A program made the translations under genes and the position numbers. Under the pieces are notes generated by a model. That model made no database searches, was not told the origin of the DNA, and saw nothing but the letters and a program-made list of their open reading frames with translations. A DNA stretch of 64,000 nucleotides from Streptomyces sp. NBC_00154 (GTDB lineage Bacteria; Actinomycetota; Actinomycetes; Streptomycetales; Streptomycetaceae): positions 992,001 through 1,056,000 of the forward strand of contig NZ_JAPEMI010000002.1 in the NCBI RefSeq assembly GCF_026342835.1, given 5' to 3'. Position 1 is the first letter of the stretch; each line of letters begins with the position of its first letter. Shown piece after piece: positions 36,742-45,344 of the stretch.

Positions 36742-36802
36742 CTAAGCGGTTGTGGTGATGTCGGGTGCGGTTCGGGTGTGAGGTGCAGCAGGGAGGCGCT
36801 GC

Positions 36803-37081
36803 CATGCCGAAGATCCTGCGTGTGGAACTGACGCCTGATCAGGATTGTGAAGTGTGTGAGCGTCTGCGGGCACGTGATCTCGGGCCGCACACCAGGCTGC
36901 GTCCGGACTGCATTCGGTTGATCGCGCGGGGTATGACCCTGCCCCAGGTCGCTGGCCTGCTCGAAATGCAACGACGTCTGTGCGTGGTGCGGCCCACCGC
37001 TTCGAAGACGGCGGTTTCGACGCCTTGGTCGATGCCTCACACCCGGGCCGCCCGCCCTCTATCACTCGCGAGGACCGCTAG
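36803..37081 (+). pseudogene. IS630-type transposase remnant, first piece
   Basis: MPKILRVELTPDQDCEVCER, LRARDLGPHTRLRPDCIRLI and LPQVAGLLEMQ are the helix-turn-helix start of an IS630-type transposase. After ~36970 the homologous text moves to another frame (RGAAHRFEDGGFDALVDASH, PGRPPSITREDR). It is then interrupted by the IS701 element at 37082. The second piece is at 38528. Confidence 0.75.
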
Positions 37082-38523
37082 TAGGGCTTGGTCAGGTTCG
37101 TATCGGTGTGGGTATGTTGCGGTGGCAGGTGGGGCAGGCACCGGTCCAGAGGGCGAGGAGTATCTGCAGCTCGCGGACGACCTGGTAGAGGCTCAGGCCG
37201 GCGCCGCGTCTTTTGGGGCCCGGGCCAGTCGTTGCAGGGTGCAGAAGGCGTGCGCGACGGAGACGAGGGTGACGTGGTGGTGCCAGCCGTTCCAGGTGCG
37301 GCCCTCGAAGTGGGCAAGTCCCAGGGCCTGTTTCATCTCCCGGTAGTCGTGTTCGATGCGCCAGCGGAGTTTGGCGAGCCGGACCAGCGTGGTCAGAGGC
37401 ATGCCGGAGGGCAGGTCGGACAGCCAGAACTGCACCGGCTCGCTCTCACCGGCGGGCCATTCGGCCAGCAGCCAGCACTCCGGCAGTTCCGGGCCGTCGG
37501 TGGCCTGGCGGACCTCGCGTCCGGCAGGCCGGATGCGCAAGGCCACGAAGCGGGAGTACATCCGCTTGCGGCCCGAGCGGCCGGTGCCGGGCCGGGAGCC
37601 CTCCCGCCACTGCACCGGCCTGGCCGCCTTCCGGCCCGCCGCGATGACCAGCTCCTTCACCGGCCGCGGCTTGTCGGGATACTTCGCCACCGGCGGCCGT
37701 CCGGACCCCGAGTACGGCTCGGCCACCGGCACCGCGCCGGCGGGCTGGGCCGACAGCGTGGGGGAGATCCCCACCACGTAGTTCAGGCCGCGGGCCTGCA
37801 GTCCGTGCCGGAACGCGGCGGCATCGCCGTATCCGGCGTCCGCGACGGCCAGCGGCACCTCGATCCCCCAGGAGCGGGTCTCGTCGAGCATGTCCAGGGC
37901 CAGCTGCCACTTCTCCACATGCCCGACATCGTCCGGGATGCCGCAGGCGGCACGGCGGGCGACCTTGCCCGCATCGGCCTTCGGTGAGGCGGGATCCCAT
38001 GTCCCGGGCAGGAACAGCCGCCAGTTGACCGCCGCCGAGGCGTGGTCGGACGCGAGGTGGAGTGAGACGCCGACCTGGCAGTTGGTGACCTTGCCCGCGG
38101 TGCCGGTGTACTGCCGCGACACACACGCCGAGGCGGTCCCGTCCTTCAAAAACCCGGTGTCGTCGAAGACCAGGGCCTCCGGCCCGATCGCCTCCTCCAT
38201 CCGCCAGGCGAGCTGGGCCCGGATGTGCGCGGGGTCCCAGGGGCTGGTGGTGATGAAGTTGGCCAGTGCCTGACGATTGCCGTCCTCCCCGAGCCGGGCG
38301 GCCATCGGCTCGACCGACTTACGCTGCCCGTCGGTCAGCAGCCCCCGCAGATATACCTGCCCCCACCGGCGCTGATCCTTTCGCGCAAACGGCTCGAACA
38401 CCTCCGCCGCGAACGTCTCCAACTCGCCACGCACCACAGCAATCTCGTCCGGAGTCACACACTCTCAACGCCACACCGGACCTGCAGGACACGCACCACC
38501 ACAACCGACCTGACCAAGCCCTA
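37082..38523 (-). mobile_element. IS701-family element with CTAG target duplication
   Basis: Ends TAGGGCTTGGTCAGG and complement, with CTAG at 37078-37081 and 38524-38527, the YTAR-type target of IS701. It splits the IS630 relic. A 377-bp internally deleted relative is at 50923-51299. Confidence 0.9.
37193..38458 (-). CDS. IS701-family transposase
   Basis: 421 residues from ATG 38458 (MTPDEIAVVRGELETFAAEV). DDE motifs: ALVFDDTGFLKDGTASACVS (first Asp), PLAVADAGYGDAAAFRHGLQ (second Asp) and LAKLRWRIEHDYREMKQALG (Glu). The C-terminus is HHHVTLVSVAHAFCTLQRLA. No lesion is seen. Confidence 0.92.
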   Translation of the reverse strand: MTPDEIAVVRGELETFAAEVFEPFARKDQRRWGQVYLRGLLTDGQRKSVEPMAARLGEDGNRQALANFITTSPWDPAHIRAQLAWRMEEAIGPEALVFDDTGFLKDGTASACVSRQYTGTAGKVTNCQVGVSLHLASDHASAAVNWRLFLPGTWDPASPKADAGKVARRAACGIPDDVGHVEKWQLALDMLDETRSWGIEVPLAVADAGYGDAAAFRHGLQARGLNYVVGISPTLSAQPAGAVPVAEPYSGSGRPPVAKYPDKPRPVKELVIAAGRKAARPVQWREGSRPGTGRSGRKRMYSRFVALRIRPAGREVRQATDGPELPECWLLAEWPAGESEPVQFWLSDLPSGMPLTTLVRLAKLRWRIEHDYREMKQALGLAHFEGRTWNGWHHHVTLVSVAHAFCTLQRLARAPKDAAPA

Positions 38524-38527
38524 CTAG

Positions 38528-38680
38528 GCCCTGGCCGTGTTGCTGCACGAGTCCGCGCGCCAGGGCCGTACCTGGATCGCCGCGGCGCTGTGCGACTGGC
38601 TGGAGGCCGAGCGTGGGGTGAAGGGCGGTGCGGCGTGGCTGACCGAGGGTGTCAGTTCTCACCGACATCGGTCCCTGTGA
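38528..38680 (+). pseudogene. IS630-type transposase remnant, second piece
   Basis: LAVLLHESARQGRTWIAAAL, CDWLEAERGVKGGAAWLTEG then a stop. This continues the relic that breaks off at 37081. Removing the IS701 copy and one CTAG brings the halves together, apart from a one-base frame difference. Confidence 0.65.
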
Positions 38681-38932
38681 TCGACAAGTGCTGCCCAAGC
38701 TCGGCGACAAACGGTGTCGACTGTCAGTTACGAAGCCAACGGATGCCCGCGGCCGGACGATACGCCGGCCTTCGGCTGTGCCGTCAGGGCCGGGGTGTCC
38801 GTGGTCACAATGCTGGCCGCACCTTTTGGATCCGTGTACATGGTCGTCCTGCGTCCGCACTGAAACGGTGGTGCCCGCACCGGTGGCCGGAACGGAATCG
38901 CCGCCGACGCGCAGTAGAGAGAGGCGAGCGAG
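38681..38932. other. Spacer upstream of the lactate 2-monooxygenase gene
   Basis: No gene recognised. It should hold the promoter for the gene at 38933; GAGAGGCGAG lies just before its ATG. No confident -35/-10 pair was found. Confidence 0.4.
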
Positions 38933-40099
38933 ATGACCCGGTCATTCGGCGACTACCAGAACGAGATCTACGGTGACGGACTGCGCGGAGTGGTGCCGAC
39001 ACTGCCGATGACCTTCGCCGGCCTCGAGTCGAAGGCGCAAGCCGCGCTCTCCCCGTCCCTGTGGTCGTACGTGGCCGGCGGTGCCGGTGATGAGTACACC
39101 CAGCGTGCCAATGTCAGCGCCTTCGAGCAGTGGGGGCTGATCCCTCGGATGATGGTCGGAGCCGCGCGGCGCGACCTGTCGGTCGATCTGTTCGGGATGA
39201 CACTGGCGAGCCCGCTGTTCATGGTGCCGGTGGGCGTCATCGGCCTGTGCTCACAGGACGCGCACGGCGACCTCGCCACCGCCCGGGCTGCCGCCCGCAC
39301 CGGAGTGCCCATGGTCGCCTCCACCCTGACCGTCGACCCGATGGAGGCCGTGGCGAAGGAACTCGGCGACACCCCCGGCTTCTTCCAGCTGTACACGCCC
39401 ACCGACCGGGACCTGGCGGAAAGCCTGGTCCACCGCGCCGAGGCCGCCGGGTTCAAGGGCATCGTGGTGACCCTCGACACCTGGGTCACCGGCTGGCGCC
39501 CCCGCGACCTCAGCACCAGCAACTTCCCCCAGCTGCGCGGCCACTGCCTGGCCAACTACACCTCCGACCCGGTCTTCCGCGCGCGCCTGGAGCGCTCTCC
39601 GGAGGAGGACATGGGCGCAGCGGTCGCCCACCTCATGGGGATCTACGGCAACCCGCTGACCTGGGACGACCTTCCCTGGCTGCGCTCCCTGACCGACCTG
39701 CCGCTGATCCTCAAGGGGATCTGCCACCCCGACGACGTGCGCCGGGCCAAGGACGGCGGCGTGAACGGCATCTACTGCTCCAACCACGGGGGCCGACAGG
39801 CCAACGGAGGCCTCGCCGCCCTCGACGCGCTGCCCGAGGTGGTGGACGCCGCCGACGGCCTGCCCGTGCTCTTCGACTCCGGTGTCCGCACCGGCGCCGA
39901 CATCGTCAAGGCCCTCGCCCTCGGCGCCACCGCCGTGGGCGTCGGACGGCCCTACGCCTACGGCCTGGCCGCCGGCGGCACGGACGGCATCGTCCACGTA
40001 CTGCGCGCGCTCCTCGCCGAGGCCGACCTGATCATGGCGGTCGACGGCTACCCCACCCTGGCCGACCTCACTCGCGAGGCCCTACGCCGACGGCCCTGA
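38933..40099 (+). CDS. Lactate 2-monooxygenase-like FMN-dependent alpha-hydroxyacid oxidase
   Basis: 388 residues from ATG 38933 (MTRSFGDYQNEIYGDGLRGV). It tracks the mycobacterial lactate 2-monooxygenase closely: SYVAGGAGDEYTQRANVSAF, FFQLYTPTDRDLAESLVHRA, Lys261 (LILKGICHPDD), catalytic His285 and Arg288 (CSNHGGRQANGG) and VLFDSGVRTGADIVKALALG for FMN phosphate. The family turns L-lactate plus O2 into acetate and CO2, or L-lactate to pyruvate. It could burn L-lactate from the sugar island, though IS elements now separate them. Confidence 0.88.
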   Translation: MTRSFGDYQNEIYGDGLRGVVPTLPMTFAGLESKAQAALSPSLWSYVAGGAGDEYTQRANVSAFEQWGLIPRMMVGAARRDLSVDLFGMTLASPLFMVPVGVIGLCSQDAHGDLATARAAARTGVPMVASTLTVDPMEAVAKELGDTPGFFQLYTPTDRDLAESLVHRAEAAGFKGIVVTLDTWVTGWRPRDLSTSNFPQLRGHCLANYTSDPVFRARLERSPEEDMGAAVAHLMGIYGNPLTWDDLPWLRSLTDLPLILKGICHPDDVRRAKDGGVNGIYCSNHGGRQANGGLAALDALPEVVDAADGLPVLFDSGVRTGADIVKALALGATAVGVGRPYAYGLAAGGTDGIVHVLRALLAEADLIMAVDGYPTLADLTREALRRRP

Positions 40100-40107
40100 G
40101 CACGTCG

Positions 40108-40945
40108 CGCCTGTGGGTCGACGGCCGGCACGTCAAGGGCGAACGAACCGACGCGCACGGGCGGTTCTGGCGGTTCGACATCTCCTCCCTCCGGCCCGAC
40201 ACCCGCGACCGCATGCGCATCACGGACGCGCACGACAAGCCGCTGTGCGGATCGTGGCCGCTCAAGACGTTCCCGGCGCCGGACGCCACGCCAACGCAAC
40301 CTACGGAACGCTGCGCTTCGGCTCCCTGCTCGAGGCCGTGCTCTACGACTGCCGGCGCTACCTGGACTCCAAGGGCACCCACGCCCGGGTCCTTCCGCAG
40401 TGGGTCGAGGACTGGATCGTCGCGCGGACACGAGCCGAGGACACCGCGCACTTCATGCACGTCCCCTCGCTGCCCTCGGCTACTCGGCGGGCAAGCTGGG
40501 CGACTGGTACCCGGACCTGCTGGACAACGCGACCGGCAAGCTGGTGCTCGGACGCGACAAGCCCGGCTGGCAGCCCGGGTGGTTCACCCAGCACCAGCGG
40601 CTGATCGAGGCCCTCGGTTCCCAGACCAGGCGTGCCCCGGTAGCCATCCAGGGAGACTTTCACGCAACGGCCGTGGGCAAGATCCTCCGCTCCGACGGCC
40701 TGACCCTGACCAACCCGTTGCACCTGGTGTCGACCGGCGCCCTGGGCACCGGTGACCTTGCCTTCCCGTCGGCCTTCCGGCACATCGAGTCCACACCGTC
40801 GGGGCTCGTGTAGACGGAGGAGTCGCTCAAGCCGGTCGAGAAGAATGGCTTCACCGTCATCGACGTGACGCCCGACGAGCTGACGTTCTCAGTGTTCACC
40901 TGGCGCCCGCCGCAGCCCGTCGAGGCCATCGACACGCACGATGGA
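40108..40945 (+). pseudogene. PhoD-like metallophosphatase, multiply broken
   Basis: Homologous text moves through three frames: LWVDGRHVKGERTDAHGRFW and RMRITDAHDKPLCGSWPLKT; YGTLRFGSLLEAVLYDCRRY; then KLVLGRDKPGWQPGWFTQHQ, APVAIQGDFHATAVGKILRS and FRHIESTPSGLV. A TAG at ~40811 follows, after which TEESLKPVEKNGFTVIDVTP continues in frame. QGDFHA is the late metal-binding segment of the calcineurin-like/PhoD fold. At least two frameshifts and one stop are present. Confidence 0.65.
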
Positions 40946-41542
40946 GCCAGCGCTCGTGTACCGGGTACCCCGCCCGGCGTGACCCGCCGGGCGTCTCCAC
41001 GCCCCTGGTCGGGCCGGTCCGCTTCACGGCGGGCGCTCTTGCCGCCGCCTGCTGTTCGTCCGCACCGCTTCGGTCGCGGAGGACCTGCACTATGTTGCGG
41101 AGAACCCGGCAGCACGCGCCCGTGAGGGCGAGTGGTCACGGCCGGCCAGTGCGCTGGTCAATGCCTTCGGCGTGGTCAAGGCGGTGGCGCGGAAGCGGGA
41201 TACTGAGATCCGCGGCCTGCTGGACCGCGGGTTCGCCCGGATCAGCGAGGATGACCGGGCTACGGGCGCATGGGCGAACGACCGGAGACGCCGTTGGCAC
41301 GGCGTACGCGATGGGGCCGTCGAGATCCGTCGAACGGCCTGGGCGCGTCCAGGCCGTTCGACGGAAGATTGGGTAGGGGTGATCGTCTCAGCTGCCGACC
41401 GGAGGAGCCATGGCCGCTGCGCGGCCAGGACGGGCGCGGTGCGATTTCATTCCCCGCACTTTGCCGCGCCCATCAGTTGCCGGGCTGGCCCCCGTCCGGT
41501 CCGGTCTGGTCTCGCGACCGCAGGGAGACGCAAAAGAAAGGG
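40946..41542. other. Degraded sequence with one unrecognised reading frame
   Basis: A plus-strand frame over ~41034-41300 has protein-like content (LFVRTASVAEDLHYVAENPA; ALVNAFGVVKAVARKRDTEI; RGLLDRGFARISEDDRATGA), but no good start and no family I recognise. The rest shows nothing. Confidence 0.3.
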
Positions 41543-41568
41543 GCGTGCGGGCCGTTGTGGACGCACGC
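41543..41568 (-). terminator. Hairpin after the SRPBCC gene
   Basis: GCGTGCG (41543-41549) pairs with CGCACGC (41562-41568), 25 bp past the stop of the minus-strand gene at 41593. A modest 7-bp stem. Confidence 0.45.
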
Positions 41569-41592
41569 ACCCTCTGCTTATGGCAGCGGCTA

Positions 41593-42075
41593 TCAAGTGG
41601 ACTGGTGCTCCTTCTCCAGCGTCTCCTTGAGGCGCTGGAGGGTGACCTTCATGGTCTGGCGGTTGTGGGTGGCCCGGTCGCGGATGCCGCTGACCCTGGG
41701 GCTGATGAAGTGCATGAACCAGCCGCGCTGGTCGATCCAGGTCTCGGTGACCTTGGTCGCCTGGCCGAAGTCGAGCGGCTCGAACCGGTAGGTCCAGATC
41801 GCGACGCGCAGCCCTACGCCACGGGCGAGGAAAGCGAACCGCTCGCCTGGCTCCGCTGCCATCACGGTGCACTGGGTCGACCAGGGGCGCTTGGCGGAGC
41901 GGTTGTGTCCGGTGAACTTCATCCCGGGCCAGACCTCCTGCAGGCCGTCGCCCTTGACGTCGGCGCCGGTGCATTCGGGGCTCCAGCGGCCCATGTCGGC
42001 CACGTTCGTCACCGCCGCGTACACGACGCTCGGTGGTACAGCGATCTCTATGGATTCGGAGACGCGCGTTTCCAT
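41593..42075 (-). CDS. SRPBCC-family (START/polyketide cyclase-like) protein
   Basis: 160 residues from ATG 42075 (METRVSESIEIAVPPSVVYA), with GAGAAGGG upstream. The fold signature is ISVPPxxVYxxxxDxxxMxxWSPEC followed by the G-P/WPGMKFTGHNR strand and a long C-terminal helix (QTMKVTLQRLKETLEKE). It binds a hydrophobic small ligand; specific role unknown. It stands alone. Confidence 0.82.
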   Translation of the reverse strand: METRVSESIEIAVPPSVVYAAVTNVADMGRWSPECTGADVKGDGLQEVWPGMKFTGHNRSAKRPWSTQCTVMAAEPGERFAFLARGVGLRVAIWTYRFEPLDFGQATKVTETWIDQRGWFMHFISPRVSGIRDRATHNRQTMKVTLQRLKETLEKEHQST

Positions 42076-42499
42076 CGGCAGCCCTTCTCGAAGACAATTT
42101 CGAGCCAACGACAAGGTTCCTCGCGCATCGCGCTCAGGGCAGTCATCGGCGGATTCAGTTACACCCCAGGGCCAGTGCGCCGACTGCCGTCAGAACGGCG
42201 GGAGCTTCGGCCACGGCGCATGCCGCACAGAGGACCGCGGAGGCGGTCAGGGGGAACGGCAGCATCGGTCATTGGTCGGCAGGTGCCGGCGCCGGGCGCG
42301 GGGCTGTTGTCGTACGCCATCCGGGCCGGCGCTGACGCCCTGGCATGGTGGCCGCACCTGACCGCGTGCGGTACAGTCGGCGGCCTGCATCTCGATCAGC
42401 GCGTGGAACCGCTCGGCAAAGGGAGTGAAGGTGCGCTTCGGCAGGGCCACGCACACCGTTGGTCTCCGCTGGCGTTTCGGTTCCGCTCGGTGCAACGTC
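42076..42499. other. Intergenic stretch
   Basis: No complete gene. Reading leftward near 42380-42470 there is VCVALPKRTFTPFAERFHAL, which vaguely resembles the end of a LysR effector domain, but this is too little to call. Confidence 0.3.
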
Positions 42500-43405
42500 T
42501 CAGCGGGAAGTGTCGGCCGCCGGGGCGGACTTGACGGCCGACGGCCTCGAGCTGCCGCGGGTGATCAACCAGCCGACAGCGGCGGTGCAAGGGAACATCG
42601 CCAATCCGTAGACCGCTGCGGGAACAGCGAGCGGGACGCTGTTCAGGACGCCGACGGCGATGGTGATGGCGAGGGCCGCGTTGTGCGCTCCGATCTCGAA
42701 GGCGGCCGCGACGGCTTGGCGGTGCTCCACCCCCATCGCTCGGGGCACGACGAAGCCGACTGTCAGACTGGCCAGGCAGAAGATCAGCGCCACCACGCCG
42801 ACCGAGGTGAGGTAGCCGAGGACGTGGGCTCGCTCGTTGTACGTGGTGCCGAGGACGGCCAGGGCCAGCACCAGGGCCGAGGCGATCCGCACCGGACGGT
42901 CCATACGGTCGGCGAAGGCGGGGCGGGACCGACGCAGGATCATGCCGATCCCGACGGGAACCAGCACGATCACGAACACTTGGAGCATCTTGCCGAACTG
43001 CAGCGTGATCTGCCCCGCGCCGAGGTCGGGTGCGAAGTACGCCAGGGCGAAGTTGGTCACCAGCGGGACGGTCACCACGGCGATCACCGAGTTGATGGCG
43101 GTGAGCGTGATGTTGAGGGCGACGTCGCCGTGGAACAGGTGGCTGAACAGGTTGGCGACGGTGCCTCCCGGAGAAGCCGCGAGCAGCATCATTCCGACCG
43201 CCAGCACTGGGGGGAGGTCAAACGCCACGACCAGCCCGAAGCACAGTGCGGGCAGGACGAGCAGCTGCAGCGTGAGCGCCACCGCCACCGCGCGCGGCTG
43301 GCGGGCGGTGCGGGCGAAGTCGTCGACGGTCAAAGACAGTCCGAGGCCGAGCATGACGACCGCAAGGGCTGCCGGCAGGAAGACAGAGGCGATCACTGAG
43401 TCCAT
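42500..43405 (-). CDS. Bile acid:sodium symporter (BASS)-family transporter
   Basis: 301 residues from ATG 43405 (MDSVIASVFLPAALAVVMLG). About nine or ten membrane segments are visible, with the sodium-site crossover motifs MLLAASPGGTVANLFSHLFH and AAAFEIGAHNAALAITIAVG. BASS proteins take up organic anions (sterol acids, sulfated or keto acids) with Na+. The substrate is unknown; the neighbouring sulfatase locus makes an organic sulfate or acid plausible. Confidence 0.88.
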   Translation of the reverse strand: MDSVIASVFLPAALAVVMLGLGLSLTVDDFARTARQPRAVAVALTLQLLVLPALCFGLVVAFDLPPVLAVGMMLLAASPGGTVANLFSHLFHGDVALNITLTAINSVIAVVTVPLVTNFALAYFAPDLGAGQITLQFGKMLQVFVIVLVPVGIGMILRRSRPAFADRMDRPVRIASALVLALAVLGTTYNERAHVLGYLTSVGVVALIFCLASLTVGFVVPRAMGVEHRQAVAAAFEIGAHNAALAITIAVGVLNSVPLAVPAAVYGLAMFPCTAAVGWLITRGSSRPSAVKSAPAADTSR

Positions 43406-43448
43406 GGGTCACGGTTCCAGGTGGCGAGTCGGGAGGTGGTACACGAGG

Positions 43449-43475
43449 AAGACCCGGCCGGCCAGTCCGGGTCTT
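43449..43475 (-). terminator. Hairpin between pucR and the BASS gene
   Basis: AAGACCCGG (43449-43457) pairs exactly with CCGGGTCTT (43467-43475). It lies downstream of the PucR stop and upstream of the BASS start, so it may end the pucR message or act in the BASS leader. Confidence 0.5.
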
Positions 43476-43485
43476 GTCGTACCCG

Positions 43486-43558
43486 CAACGGTGCCAGCGT
43501 CGACGTCACGTGCGCTCGTGCCTCAGTCCGAAACAGACACTGTCCATTGGCCGCTGGA
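43486..43558 (-). repeat. 73-bp repeat, copy C
   Basis: On the minus strand this matches copies A (49696) and B (50339) over exactly 73 bp, with TCCAGCGGCCAATGG at one end and GCTGGCACCGTTG at the other, and GGACTGA and ACGAGCGC conserved inside. It is more diverged than A is from B. It lies just after the pucR stop and before the BASS gene. Confidence 0.8.
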
Positions 43559-43575
43559 ACAACTCGCGGTGCGGA

Positions 43576-44814
43576 TCAGATCGCGTCGGAAGGAGCACCG
43601 AAGAGCGAGACCCATCGCAGTGCGAGTTCGACTTGAGTCGAGCGCTGCGACAGCGGGTGCCCGAGCAACTCCTCGGCCCGGGCGATGCGGTAGCGCACCG
43701 TGTTCTTGTGCACGAACAGCTGCTCGGCCGTCGCCTCAATGCTCAAGGTTGTCAGGTATGCCAGGACGGTCTCGCGGAGCAGTGCGAGGTTCTTGTCGGC
43801 ACCGCAGAGTGGACCGACCTCCCGGGCCACCATCCGTCGCATCAACGTTTCCTGTGCTGAAACGAGGATGAGCAACTCCTCCTCGTCAAAGCGCACCAGG
43901 GCTCGACCGTGTGCAGCCTTGAGGGCCAGGCTCTCGGCGGCACGGGCTTCCGCGTGGCTCGTTCGGAAACCCTGGATCCCCGGATCAGGCCGGCCGATCG
44001 CCGCCTGCATGCCGGCGTGCTGGAGTGCCGACGCGAGGCCGGCGAGCTGAGCGAGGTCGGGCTCGTGGGGCGTGGCTACCCAGCACCACAGGTCGCGGCT
44101 GCCGGCGACCATCGTCAGTGATCGTGAGGCGCCAAGCGCCTGGGCGACGGCATTCGCGATGTCCAGCATGGCCTCGGTCGTCGACGAGCCGGCCTCGGGC
44201 GCCCAGACGACGTAGGCCGTCTGCCAATGCGACAGGGGGTGGTCCAGTAGGCGCGTTGCGTCGTCCGCACTGGGCGGCGCGTCACCGAGCAGCGCTTCGA
44301 TGGTCTCGGCGCGGCGTACGGCGGCGTCGTCGCGCAGTCGCCGACGTTCCTCGTAGTACGTCTCGATCAGGCTTTCCACGGCGTCGGCCATCCACTGCCC
44401 GCCGAGACCCCAAAGGAAGACGAGGATCTCGTCACGCGCGGGAGCGTCTTCGCTCGCCCCGTCGATGATCTCGGTGAGGAACTGGAAGACGCTCTGCTGG
44501 GAGACCCGGTACACCTTCAACAGGATCCCGAGGTCCAAGCCGCGCCGGGCCAGGGAACGGGCCAGGTCGGCGCCCTGGCCGGGCCGCACGAGGCGGTGGT
44601 CCTCTCTGAGGCTCTCGACGAACTCGCGCCACTCCGCGCGGGTGCTGCGGTGCAAGTCCTGGACGAGGATGGGATCGTTGGCGATCTCGGGGATCTGCTT
44701 GGTGATGACGGCGTCGACCCGCTCTGTGAAGGAGTCCACCAGGGCGTCCTGTGAGGCCATCTTGCCGAAGTCCTGCGCCCAGGCAGTCAACGCTTCCGAC
44801 CGGTTCTCCGACAA
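43576..44814 (-). CDS. PucR/CdaR-type transcriptional regulator
   Basis: 412 residues from TTG 44814 (LSENRSEALTAWAQDFGKMA), with AGGGG 8 nt upstream. The same frame is open to an ATG at 45180, which would add ~120 residues derived from a decayed cupin gene. It has an N-terminal RsbRD/DUF-like helical region (TERVDAVITKQIPEIANDPI), a GGDEF-like central domain and a C-terminal HTH_30 (LFVHKNTVRYRIARAEELLG). It probably controls the BASS or sulfatase genes, by proximity only. Confidence 0.82.
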   Translation of the reverse strand: MSENRSEALTAWAQDFGKMASQDALVDSFTERVDAVITKQIPEIANDPILVQDLHRSTRAEWREFVESLREDHRLVRPGQGADLARSLARRGLDLGILLKVYRVSQQSVFQFLTEIIDGASEDAPARDEILVFLWGLGGQWMADAVESLIETYYEERRRLRDDAAVRRAETIEALLGDAPPSADDATRLLDHPLSHWQTAYVVWAPEAGSSTTEAMLDIANAVAQALGASRSLTMVAGSRDLWCWVATPHEPDLAQLAGLASALQHAGMQAAIGRPDPGIQGFRTSHAEARAAESLALKAAHGRALVRFDEEELLILVSAQETLMRRMVAREVGPLCGADKNLALLRETVLAYLTTLSIEATAEQLFVHKNTVRYRIARAEELLGHPLSQRSTQVELALRWVSLFGAPSDAI

Positions 44815-44907
44815 TTCGACGCCCCTGACTCTCGCTGTGACGGTGGGTGGCCACGCTTCTTGGGCGTCCGAACAATGCTGCACTCCACCGCTGCGATCTC
44901 GGCCGGC

Positions 44908-45344
44908 CTGCGCCTTGAAATGATCGATGAGCGCGTTGAACTCGCCGGTCGGCAAGAATTCCGCGTACTCAGCGTCCTCGAGCGCATGCGGCGTGTGTCC
45001 CGGTGCCCAATAGAAGGCCGGTCCCGCCTCGTAGACCTCGTCGACGGCCCTGGTACTCGACGCGACCCGCCCCTTTTGAATGTACCCCCGGTGAGGACAC
45101 TGACAAAGATCGCCGGGCTGTCCGACCAGCGCTGAACCAAGGTCCGCCCCGGCCGGCAGTCGAACAAATGCCGACGTCATGGCGCCGCCGATCTCCTGTC
45201 ATGCGGAATTCGATGCCGTCACTCTCGATCTCGATGGAAACAACTGCGCGGCGCGAATCAGCGTCTCGGCCTGAGGGCGGGCGGTCATCTGGCAGGACGC
45301 CGTCAGGTCTTCTCGATCATGTAAGCGTCAAAGATCACGCTCAT
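44908..45344 (-). pseudogene. Cupin-domain protein, twice frameshifted and read into pucR
   Basis: From ATG 45344 (overlapping the FGE stop): MSVIFDAYMIEKT; then after an extra base DGVLPDDRPPSGRDADSRRA and VVSIEIESDGIEFRMT; then after another extra base EIGGAMTSAFVRLPAGADLG, CQCPHRGYIQKGRVASS and VYEAGPAFYWAPGHTPHALE. This is a single-domain cupin of familiar form. The last segment has lost its stop and is in frame with the PucR gene. Confidence 0.65.
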
